Shown here: positions 6,747 through 12,707 of the stretch, one piece after another
Layout: every line of letters begins with the position of its first letter
Numbering within the stretch: the first letter of the stretch is position 1
Source of the DNA: an uncultured Corynebacterium sp.
GTDB taxonomy: Bacteria > Actinomycetota > Actinomycetes > Mycobacteriales > Mycobacteriaceae
Assembly (NCBI RefSeq): GCF_946998835.1
Contig: NZ_CAMQAZ010000037.1
Location: 1-17,332 of the forward strand
Reading direction: 5' to 3'
DNA length: 17,332 bases
Made by a program: the position numbers and the translations under genes
Notes under the pieces: generated by a model
Told to the model about the DNA's origin: nothing
What the model saw: only the letters and a program-made list of their open reading frames with translations
The model's database searches: none

Positions 6747-8015
6747 CTATCCCTTCCCCATCAGCACCAGGACCACCAGCGCCACGTTGAGCGCGATGAT
6801 GAGTCCGCAGATAACCCACGCAACCCGGCGCAGTAGTGGGGTGTTGGCCCAGATACCCATCTCGGCACGCGAGGAGGTCATGCGCACCAGCGGAACCAGC
6901 GCAAACGGGATACCAATCGACAGCACCACCTGACTGAGCACCAGCGCCCAGGTCGGCTCCACACCGCTGGCGATAATGAGCAGCGCCGGAATGATGGTGA
7001 CTATGCGGCGCACCAGCATCGGCACGTGCACCTTCAGGAGGTCGCGCATAATCAGGTCGCCGGCGTAGCAGCCGACAGAGGATGACGCCAGCCCGGAGGC
7101 CAGCAGCCCAACGCCGAAAAGCACGCCCACCACGGGGCCAAGCACGCTGGTCACGGCGGCGTGGGCGCCTTCGATGGAGTCAGTCCCCTCCACTCCCGGA
7201 AGCGCTTCGGCCGCAAGACACAGCATGCCGATATTCACCGACCCGGCCAGCACGAGGGCACCGAAGACATCGATGCGCGTGGCCCGCAGGTGTTGGCGCA
7301 GCGAGGCATCATCTTCCACCTTGTACTCGCGGTCGCGCACCAGCCCGGAGTGCAGGTAGACCGCATGCGGCATCACGGTCGCACCCAACATGGACGCCGC
7401 CAGTACCACGGTGTGCGCACCCTGGAAGCGTGGCAGAATTCCGTTGGCCATCTCCCCGAGACTCAAGCCCGTGACAAACAGGCCGGCCAGGAACCCCACC
7501 GTAATGACCAGCAGGAACGCCACAATCACGCCTTCAAAAGTGCGTTGCGAACGCCCACCCTGCAGCAGCAACAGCCCCAGCGAGACCACGCCGACAATGA
7601 CGCCGCCAAGCAGCATCGGTGTCCCGAAAAGCAGGTACAGCGCCGTGGCACCACCAATAATTTCCGCCACATCCGTCGCTGCTGCCACAATCTCGGCCTG
7701 CACCCAGTACGCCAGTCGCCCCGGCCGGTTCGAGCCAAAGCGGTCGGCAACGCCTGCGGTCAGCGACCGCCCCGTCACCAGGCCGTACTTCGCCGACAGG
7801 TACTGCACAACCATCGCCATGAGGTTGGACACCACCAGCACCCACAGCAGTAGATACCCGTAGCTCGCCCCCGCGGACAGGTTCGCAGCCACATTTCCGG
7901 GGTCCACGTAGGCAATCGCCGCCACAAACGCAGGCCCCAGCAGACTCATCATGGGCTTACGGTTTTTCTCGCTTGACGACGTCACTTGCGCCCCTTGCAC
8001 CCCTGAATCTTTCAC
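6747..8015 (-). CDS. mntH: Nramp-family divalent metal transporter (MntH type)
   Basis: A 422-aa proton-coupled Mn(II)/Fe(II) importer of the cytoplasmic membrane with about 11 hydrophobic helices. The metal-binding motif DPGN of helix 1 is at 38-41. The helix-6 motif ATVMPH is at 212-217, with A212 and M215 as the expected ligands and H217 for the proton path. Full-length for the family. The first codon is GTG (8015) with no Shine-Dalgarno, but AATAAT ends 6 bases before it, so a leaderless start fits. ATG codons at residues 22-23 are the alternative and also lack a ribosome site. One exact motif A (7193-7200) codes LPGVE in a loop. Mn against Fe preference cannot be read from sequence. Confidence 0.93.
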   Translation of the reverse strand: MKDSGVQGAQVTSSSEKNRKPMMSLLGPAFVAAIAYVDPGNVAANLSAGASYGYLLLWVLVVSNLMAMVVQYLSAKYGLVTGRSLTAGVADRFGSNRPGRLAYWVQAEIVAAATDVAEIIGGATALYLLFGTPMLLGGVIVGVVSLGLLLLQGGRSQRTFEGVIVAFLLVITVGFLAGLFVTGLSLGEMANGILPRFQGAHTVVLAASMLGATVMPHAVYLHSGLVRDREYKVEDDASLRQHLRATRIDVFGALVLAGSVNIGMLCLAAEALPGVEGTDSIEGAHAAVTSVLGPVVGVLFGVGLLASGLASSSVGCYAGDLIMRDLLKVHVPMLVRRIVTIIPALLIIASGVEPTWALVLSQVVLSIGIPFALVPLVRMTSSRAEMGIWANTPLLRRVAWVICGLIIALNVALVVLVLMGKG

Positions 8016-8021
8016 TCGGCC

Positions 8022-8027
8022 ATTATT
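8022..8027 (-). promoter_or_regulatory. -10 box for leaderless mntH
   Basis: AATAAT on the minus strand is 6 bases before the GTG at 8015. It supports that start over the downstream ATGs. No clear metal-regulator palindrome is seen here. Confidence 0.35.
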
Positions 8028-8053
8028 TCACGGCCCCGACACTAAATCTTCAA

Positions 8054-8506
8054 TCAGCCCAAAATTTGGGCAGCCATGGTGCCACCGAGATTTACTAGGC
8101 GGTCGGAGATGTCGTCGTCAAGCGAACCGACGAACACGACGGGTTCGGCCGCAAGCTCCCACTTGTAGCCGGTGGTGATGGTTTTCATGGCGTTTTCCGC
8201 GCCGGTGGTGTCGAAGCCGCCGCGGATCCAGTAGGAAAATGGCAGCCCCTTAGTGGCTTCCTGCGCCTCCCGGAAGGTGGTGTCGAAGAAGTGCTTCAGC
8301 GCGCCGGAGATGTAGCCGAAGTTGGCGGAGGTGCCGAGCAGGATGGCGTCGGCGCTGGTCAGGTCATCGATGGTGGCATCGAGAGCCTCGACGACCTTGA
8401 CATCCACGCCCTCTAGCGCGGGATCGTTGGCACCCTCGAGCGCGTGGCTTAGGACTTCCTGCAGAAGCGGGGTCGGGGAATGGTGGACGACAAGAAGAGT
8501 AGGCAT
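8054..8506 (-). CDS. Flavodoxin-fold NAD(P)H-dependent oxidoreductase-like protein
   Basis: A 150-aa cytoplasmic protein. The first strand is MPTLLVVHHS, followed by a phosphate-loop-like SPTPLLQEV (10-18). The segment LLGTSANFGYISGALKHFFD (56-75) matches the second FMN-binding loop of the WrbA/FMN-reductase group. The later strand and glycine stretch EPVVFVGS fit the same fold. The FMN-binding redox role is inferred; the substrate is unknown. ATG at 8506 is 6 bases after TACCCT (8518-8513), so it is probably leaderless. Motif B (8113-8123) encodes SLDDD near the end, and a motif-A core (8267-8274) encodes FREAQ. The gene is separate from mntH by 38 bp with its own start signal. Confidence 0.8.
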   Translation of the reverse strand: MPTLLVVHHSPTPLLQEVLSHALEGANDPALEGVDVKVVEALDATIDDLTSADAILLGTSANFGYISGALKHFFDTTFREAQEATKGLPFSYWIRGGFDTTGAENAMKTITTGYKWELAAEPVVFVGSLDDDISDRLVNLGGTMAAQILG

Positions 8507-8512
8507 GCCCCG

Positions 8513-8518
8513 AGGGTA
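8513..8518 (-). promoter_or_regulatory. -10 box for the leaderless flavodoxin-like gene
   Basis: TACCCT on the minus strand, 6 bases before ATG at 8506, with no Shine-Dalgarno between. Confidence 0.4.
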
Positions 8519-8611
8519 ACGAAGTCAAAGTGAGAGTGCGGTGGCTTTTCTCGAGCTAGACCCCGGCGCGAACCACACACCAGGCAGCGCCAACCCGATT
8601 AATGTGCTGGA

Positions 8612-8617
8612 TAAACT
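8612..8617 (+). promoter_or_regulatory. -10 box for the small membrane protein gene
   Basis: TAAACT on the plus strand would start RNA about 30 bases before the ATG at 8654. AGGA (8643-8646), 7 bases before the ATG, is the ribosome site. Confidence 0.35.
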
Positions 8618-8653
8618 ATGCAAACCACGAGCATAGAGAAGTAGGACACCAGA

Positions 8654-8911
8654 ATGAATCGCTTCCGTAATCTCGCCGCTACTGCACTCCTCTTAGCCCT
8701 GACTTGCTACATTGGGCTGTTTTTCGTCAGCACTGCACTCTCCGATGCCTGGACAATACCCCTCGCTGTCGGTGTCTTCGGATTCGGCCTAATCGGCTTC
8801 CTAACAGCGCTAAAAGCCCGGTCAAACGGTTTGACAATCGTGGCGGCACTAGTTGCATTCGCACTCTTGCCCCTAACGTATGCGCTTGCCGTAGTTCTCG
8901 GCGGCCCCTAA
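8654..8911 (+). CDS. Small hypothetical membrane protein, 85 aa
   Basis: Three hydrophobic segments (about 8-30, 34-53, 59-83) are separated by short polar turns (KARSNG at 54-59) and preceded by the basic start MNRFRN. This gives a three-pass inner-membrane protein with no conserved motif I recognise. AGGA lies 7 bases before the ATG. It is convergent with gluQRS and their stop codons overlap (TAA 8909-8911 against the minus-strand TAG 8910-8908). Base composition is a little richer in A/T than its neighbours. It is probably real on the strength of ribosome site, promoter and hydrophobicity. Confidence 0.65.
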   Translation: MNRFRNLAATALLLALTCYIGLFFVSTALSDAWTIPLAVGVFGFGLIGFLTALKARSNGLTIVAALVAFALLPLTYALAVVLGGP

Positions 8912-9873
8912 AAGATCACCTGTTCGCGAGGAATTTTCAGACCCGCACGCAAGGCTTCCGGGAGGTCAGCGATGGAGTCGAGCCCTGCGCTCGCGCCACC
9001 ATCGCCACCGTCGCTACCATTGCCACCATCACTGCCGTTACCGCCACCGCCACTCAGCGAACCCAGAATCCACCGCTGCACTGCATCCACGGGCACCTCG
9101 CCGAGAGTCACGTCTCCATCACGCTTGGACAACCGGCGCCCCTTAGAGTTCACCACCAGAGGCACGTGCACGAACGAAGGTACGGTGTGACCGAGCAATC
9201 CAGCTAAGTACGCCTGGCGCGGGGCGGAGGACATCAGGTCATCACCACGCACGACTTCAGTGACACCCTGCTCGGCATCGTCGACGACGACCGCGAGGTT
9301 GTAGGCCCACATGCCATCGGCACGCTGGAGGACAAAGTCATCGATCGGGGCGGTGATCTCGCCGCGCAGCTCATCGGTCGCAGTTCCCTCACGCACCTGC
9401 GATTTCAGGCGTATCGACGGCCTTCTCCCCGCTGCCGCAAATTCGGCCTTCTTCACGGAGAGGTGCTCGTCGTCAAGCGAACGGCACGTGCCGGGATACT
9501 GCCCCGGCACGCCGTGCGGCGCGGAGGAGGCGGCGAGGATTTCGCGGCGCGTGCAGAAGCACGGGTAGGTCAGGCCGCGTTGCGTGAGGTCGGCGAGCGC
9601 GGATTCATACAGCTCAGAGCGTTCGGACTGGCGGACCGGCGTGCCATCCCAGTCGATGCCGATGGCCTCGAGATCGGCGAGCTGCTGCGCCTCATACTCG
9701 GGGCGGGAGCGCTGGCGGTCGATATCTTCGATACGCACGATGAAGCGGCCACCCTGCGCGCGGGCGTGCGCCCAGGCCAGCACTGCGGTGCGCAGGTTTC
9801 CCAGGTGCAGCCGACCGGTCGGCGAGGGAGCGTAGCGGCCGGTGGGTTGCGCGAGATCAGGTTTCTGCTGCAT
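8908..9873 (-). CDS. gluQRS: Glutamyl-Q tRNA(Asp) synthetase
   Basis: A 321-aa truncated GluRS paralogue that activates glutamate without tRNA and attaches it to queuosine-34 of tRNA-Asp. The class-I HIGH-type motif HLGN (23-26) sits in YAPSPTGRLHLGN. The zinc knuckle is C105-x-C107, Y126, C130. The Glu-site region is RFIVRIEDIDRQR (43-55). The KMSKS-type loop is RRLSKRDG (246-253). It ends without the anticodon-binding domain, as expected of this family. The start ATG at 9873 immediately precedes the conserved fold; longer readings would cross the divergent promoter. An odd feature is a Gly/Asn/Ser/Asp repeat at 274-297 near the C-terminus. Motif B (9468-9478) encodes SLDDE. The neighbouring transporter and tgt support the queuosine role. 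Confidence 0.93.
   Translation of the reverse strand: MQQKPDLAQPTGRYAPSPTGRLHLGNLRTAVLAWAHARAQGGRFIVRIEDIDRQRSRPEYEAQQLADLEAIGIDWDGTPVRQSERSELYESALADLTQRGLTYPCFCTRREILAASSAPHGVPGQYPGTCRSLDDEHLSVKKAEFAAAGRRPSIRLKSQVREGTATDELRGEITAPIDDFVLQRADGMWAYNLAVVVDDAEQGVTEVVRGDDLMSSAPRQAYLAGLLGHTVPSFVHVPLVVNSKGRRLSKRDGDVTLGEVPVDAVQRWILGSLSGGGGNGSDGGNGSDGGDGGASAGLDSIADLPEALRAGLKIPREQVIF
8985..9056 (-). repeat. In-frame microsatellite coding a Gly/Asn/Ser/Asp tract in gluQRS
   Basis: Short imperfect repeats of GGCGGNAAYGGNAGYGAY type (minus strand) encode GGGGNGSD, GGNGSD, GGDGG and so on. All copies stay in frame. The codons vary between copies, so this is not a fresh slippage product. Confidence 0.8.
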
Positions 9874-9884
9874 ATACACCACGG

Positions 9885-9890
9885 TAATAT
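9885..9890 (+). promoter_or_regulatory. Leaderless promoter of the VUT transporter, divergent from gluQRS
   Basis: TAATAT on the plus strand is 7 bases before GTG at 9898, the spacing of a leaderless start. The whole gap to the gluQRS ATG (9873) is 24 bp, so the two promoters overlap; the same A/T box read on the other strand may serve gluQRS. Confidence 0.5.
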
Positions 9891-9897
9891 CCCTCCC

Positions 9898-10674
9898 GTG
9901 ACAAATAACGAAAACCTGCCCAAGTCTGGGCCGGGCAACGCCGAGGCTGCCGCTGTGAGCACCTCGCACGCGCCCGAGAATGCAACTAAGTCCGAATCCG
10001 CAGCAACCACACCACGCCACATCCCGGTACCAAAATCGCTGTACCCGATGTTCACGGCCATTTTCATCGGCGTGCTGATTGTCTCCAACATCACCGCCAC
10101 CAAGGGCGTGGAAATCTTCGGCCTGGCCACCGACGGTGCCTTCTTCCTCTTCCCCTTGAGCTACGTCATCGGCGACGTGCTTTCCGAGTGCTACGGCTAC
10201 AAAGCCACCCGCCGCACCGTGTGGACCGGCTTCGCCATCCTCGCCGGCGCAATGCTCTGCTTCTTTGCCGCCATCAAGCTCCCGGCGGCACCGTGGTACG
10301 AAAATCAGGAAGCATTCGCCACCGTGCTGGGCACCGTCCCGCAGCTTGTTCTCGCAGGTCTGGCCGGTTATGTCGTCGGTCAGCTGCTCAACGCCTGGTC
10401 GCTCAACGCCATTAAGAAGCGCACTGGCGAAAAGGCTCTCTGGGCGCGCCTGATGGGCTCGACTGTGGTTGGCGAGTTCGTCGATACGCTCATCTTCTGC
10501 TCCATCGCCGCCACCGCGATCGGCATCGACACCTGGGGCACCTTCGTCAACTACGTCATCGTCGGCTTCATCTGGAAGACCGCCGTCGAAATCGTAGTCA
10601 TGCCAATCACCTACGCCGTCATCGCGTGGGTCAAGCGCCGCGAAGGCTACTACGACACGCACGTTCCCGCTTAA
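9898..10674 (+). CDS. yhhQ: Queuosine-precursor transporter (VUT/YhhQ family)
   Basis: A 258-aa integral membrane protein of the ECF-like vitamin/queuosine precursor uptake family, taking up preQ0, preQ1 or queuine. A polar N-terminal tail (about 1-45) precedes six hydrophobic segments. The family signatures are clear: FPLSYVIGDVLSECYGY (about 85-101) and RLMGSTVVGEFVDTLIF (about 183-199). The start is GTG 9898 (MTNNENL), placed by TAATAT 7 bases upstream; upstream readings overlap gluQRS. The stop codon lies inside a motif-B copy (10669-10679). It is followed by a strong terminator. Divergent gluQRS and nearby tgt indicate queuosine salvage. The exact precursor is not readable from sequence. 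Confidence 0.9.
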   Translation: MTNNENLPKSGPGNAEAAAVSTSHAPENATKSESAATTPRHIPVPKSLYPMFTAIFIGVLIVSNITATKGVEIFGLATDGAFFLFPLSYVIGDVLSECYGYKATRRTVWTGFAILAGAMLCFFAAIKLPAAPWYENQEAFATVLGTVPQLVLAGLAGYVVGQLLNAWSLNAIKKRTGEKALWARLMGSTVVGEFVDTLIFCSIAATAIGIDTWGTFVNYVIVGFIWKTAVEIVVMPITYAVIAWVKRREGYYDTHVPA

Positions 10675-10685
10675 CGACGAAAAGA

Positions 10686-10729
10686 GTGCCGCGACCTCGC
10701 CTGAGATGCGAGTAGTCGCGGCACTTTTT
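10686..10729. terminator. Bidirectional intrinsic terminator
   Basis: GTGCCGCGAC (10686-10695) pairs with GTCGCGGCAC (10715-10724), and CTCGC/GCGAG (10696-10700/10708-10712) extends the stem inward. TTTTT follows on the plus strand and CTTTT on the minus strand. It serves the convergent VUT transporter (+) and ABC permease (-). Confidence 0.9.
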
Positions 10730-10735
10730 GTTTTT

Positions 10736-11515
10736 CTACTTCACATCCCGCTTGGCATTGGCCCAATGAGCAACGCCAACAGCCAGAACAATCCAGGCCA
10801 CCAGCACCACGATGTTGAACCACATCGGCTGCGTCATGCCGGCTTCAAAGCCGATGCGTGGGTTCTCCGGTTTTGCCATCGTATCGCCCAGCTGCGTTGA
10901 CAACTGCTGAATGCGCGCCCCCGGCGTGACCAGCCACAGTGGCCGGAAAATCGCATACGCCAGCGCCGCGAACTCCAGCATGCTTTCCACCACCAGGATC
11001 CACACCAGCGGAATGGCGACCGCGGCCACACGCGAGCGCGTCAACACTCCCAGCGACATCGCGATTAGCCCAAACACAACGAAGCCGAGAATCCCGGCGA
11101 GAATGTCCGGGGCAGCGTCGCCGCCCTCGAACTCCACACGCGGCGAAACCGTCACCGCCAACCAGGCAAGAGCCACACCGATGACCCAGCAGGCAGCAAT
11201 CAACACAAGCGTCAGCGTCATCCGCGCGGACAGCCACAAGCTCCTTCGGTCCTGCGTCAAGAACGCATGCGCATTCATCTGATCGTTGTACTCACCCGCC
11301 AGAGTGGAGCCGCCAAAGGCAATCACAATCATGTTGAAGATCACCGTCCCCAACAGCAGCAATTCCCAATCAGCAATCGCACCAACGTCGGCCGCCATGC
11401 TGAAAGCCACCATCGGCCCAGCTATCGAGCCCACCAACAACACCACATACACCCACGTGCCACGCAGGCTGGCCAGCTTCGTCCATTCCGACCGCAAAGC
11501 GTTTCCAAAACTCAT
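10736..11515 (-). CDS. ABC-2 type transporter permease
   Basis: A 259-aa membrane subunit with six hydrophobic segments. It starts MSFGNALRSEWTKLASLRGTW, the usual actinobacterial opening in which the amphipathic EWTKL-RT helix precedes the first membrane span. The start ATG at 11515 is favoured over the in-frame ATG at 11539 because GGGGAG lies about 8 bases before it, and the ATPase stop (11531-11529) is only 13 bases upstream. It pairs with the ATPase to form an exporter. The cargo is unknown; such systems export lipids, antibiotics or peptides. Confidence 0.87.
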   Translation of the reverse strand: MSFGNALRSEWTKLASLRGTWVYVVLLVGSIAGPMVAFSMAADVGAIADWELLLLGTVIFNMIVIAFGGSTLAGEYNDQMNAHAFLTQDRRSLWLSARMTLTLVLIAACWVIGVALAWLAVTVSPRVEFEGGDAAPDILAGILGFVVFGLIAMSLGVLTRSRVAAVAIPLVWILVVESMLEFAALAYAIFRPLWLVTPGARIQQLSTQLGDTMAKPENPRIGFEAGMTQPMWFNIVVLVAWIVLAVGVAHWANAKRDVK

Positions 11516-11528
11516 CTCAGTCACTCCC

Positions 11529-12491
11529 CTACTGCCCAATCGCCTGCGCGCGGTACTCCTGCGAGTCCTGGGTCGCAGCCAGGAACTTCTCCTCCAGGTT
11601 GTCGCGCTTCGTGTTCAACCGTGTCACCAGCAGCCCCTCACGCAGAGCAGCGGCCGCAATGTCGCGGCGGAGTTGCTGCTCGCTGATGCCGTCGTTAAGC
11701 GGAATGCGCAATTGCTTATCGACGTCAACCCCACGCGCCACCGGCCCCAACGCCTGCAGCAGCCGAGCCGGATCATCGACCTCCACTTCGACGACCGTGC
11801 CGTCAGCGAGGAATTCGTCCATGGTGTACTCGCCGATCATGCGGCCGCGACCGATGACGACAATGCGGTCGGCGGTGAGCTGCATCTCGGAAAGGAGGTG
11901 CGACGACACGAGAACAGCGCAGCCCTGTGCTGCCAGGGCCTTGATGGTGTGGCGCATCCACGAGACACCTTCGGGATCGAGGCCGTTGACAGGCTCATCC
12001 AAGATCAGATGCTGCGGCTTGCCGAGCAGAGCCGCCGCCACTCCCAGACGCTGCTTCATACCCAGCGAATAGCCACCGACCTTGTCCTTCGCCGCCTCGG
12101 TCATGCCGACCTGCTCGAGGCACTCCTCCACGCGGGTGTCGGGGATGCCGGCACCGCGGGCGAGGGCTCGCAGGTGGGCTCGGCCCGAACGAGCCTTGTT
12201 GTGCCACGTCGCATCCAGGATCGCGCCCGCGACGCTGGGCTTGTTCTTCAGCGTGGAAAAAGACTGATTGTTGTACATATTGCCCTGGGAATCCGTCCCG
12301 GTGAACAAGGCCTGGCCCGTGGTCGGGGCATCGAGGCCCAGCATGCAGCGCATGGTGGTGGACTTGCCGGAGCCGTTTGGGCCGAGAAAACCTGTCACTA
12401 CACCGTCGGGAACGGTGAAGGACAGGTCGTCGACGGCTAATTTCGAGCCGTACTTCTTGCTGAGTCGTTCAACCGTGATCATGTCCTCCAT
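11529..12491 (-). CDS. ABC transporter ATP-binding protein
   Basis: A 320-aa NatA/BcrA-like ATPase. Walker A is GPNGSGKST (37-45), the signature YSLGMKQ (141-147), Walker B LILDEP (162-167), the D-loop NGLD and the switch His198 in SSH. A C-terminal extension of about 90 residues (after 230) is typical of ABC-2 exporter ATPases. Start choice: ATG at 12491 (MEDMITV) or ATG at 12482 (MITV); GGAGG is too close to the latter (2 bases), so neither is proven. A longer in-frame reading to 12569 is unlikely since it runs through a direct repeat. Motif B (11690-11700) encodes PLNDG. It is operonic with the permease. Confidence 0.9.
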   Translation of the reverse strand: MEDMITVERLSKKYGSKLAVDDLSFTVPDGVVTGFLGPNGSGKSTTMRCMLGLDAPTTGQALFTGTDSQGNMYNNQSFSTLKNKPSVAGAILDATWHNKARSGRAHLRALARGAGIPDTRVEECLEQVGMTEAAKDKVGGYSLGMKQRLGVAAALLGKPQHLILDEPVNGLDPEGVSWMRHTIKALAAQGCAVLVSSHLLSEMQLTADRIVVIGRGRMIGEYTMDEFLADGTVVEVEVDDPARLLQALGPVARGVDVDKQLRIPLNDGISEQQLRRDIAAAALREGLLVTRLNTKRDNLEEKFLAATQDSQEYRAQAIGQ

Positions 12492-12553
12492 GATGCCGGT
12501 TGAGACTGCCTCGCGCAGTAGAGCTAGGTCTAGTTTTCTGCTCCCCGGGCCCG

Positions 12554-12589
12554 CCCATCTCGACTTCACGTCCCCATCTCGACTTCACG
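12554..12589. repeat. Direct repeat upstream of the ABC operon
   Basis: CCCATCTCGACTTCACG occurs at 12554-12570 and 12573-12589, 17 identical bases with a 19-bp period. It is 63-98 bases before the ATPase start. It could be a tandem operator or part of the adjoining hairpin system. Confidence 0.75.
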
Positions 12590-12651
12590 CCACGGGTGTC
12601 ACCTCATGCCACTTCCACAGCTGGCACGAGGTGACGTAGGTGTCGTGAAGT
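12582..12651. other. Long imperfect hairpin between tgt and the ABC operon
   Basis: Inner arms GTCACCTCATGCC (12598-12610) and GGCACGAGGTGAC (12623-12635) match except for one A/C pair. The outer arms ACTTCACG (12582-12589) and CGTGAAGT (12644-12651) are perfect. It lies 57 bases past the tgt stop and could end tgt transcription, though no T-run follows. The first direct-repeat copy (12563-12570) offers a second partner for the outer arm. Confidence 0.6.
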
Positions 12652-12665
12652 GAGGAAGGGTAGGA

Positions 12666-12697
12666 GCAGAGCCCCCAGCAGAGCCCCGCAGAGCCCC
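12666..12697. repeat. Three tandem GCAGAGCCCC units
   Basis: GCAGAGCCCC recurs at 12666, 12678 and 12688, just after the tgt stop (minus strand). A short, GC-rich tandem array of unknown use, possibly slippage. Confidence 0.7.
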
Positions 12698-12707
12698 CAA
12701 CCAGCGC

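Noticed and set aside
379..8964. CRISPR array or IS-type repeat as an explanation of motif A
   Set aside because: Copies are 8-13 bases, irregularly spaced, in both orientations and inside genes; there are no spacers, cas genes, transposase or long flanking homology.
9874..10662. Long upstream extension of gluQRS
   Set aside because: It is antisense to the membrane transporter and crosses the divergent promoter; the conserved fold begins right after ATG 9873.
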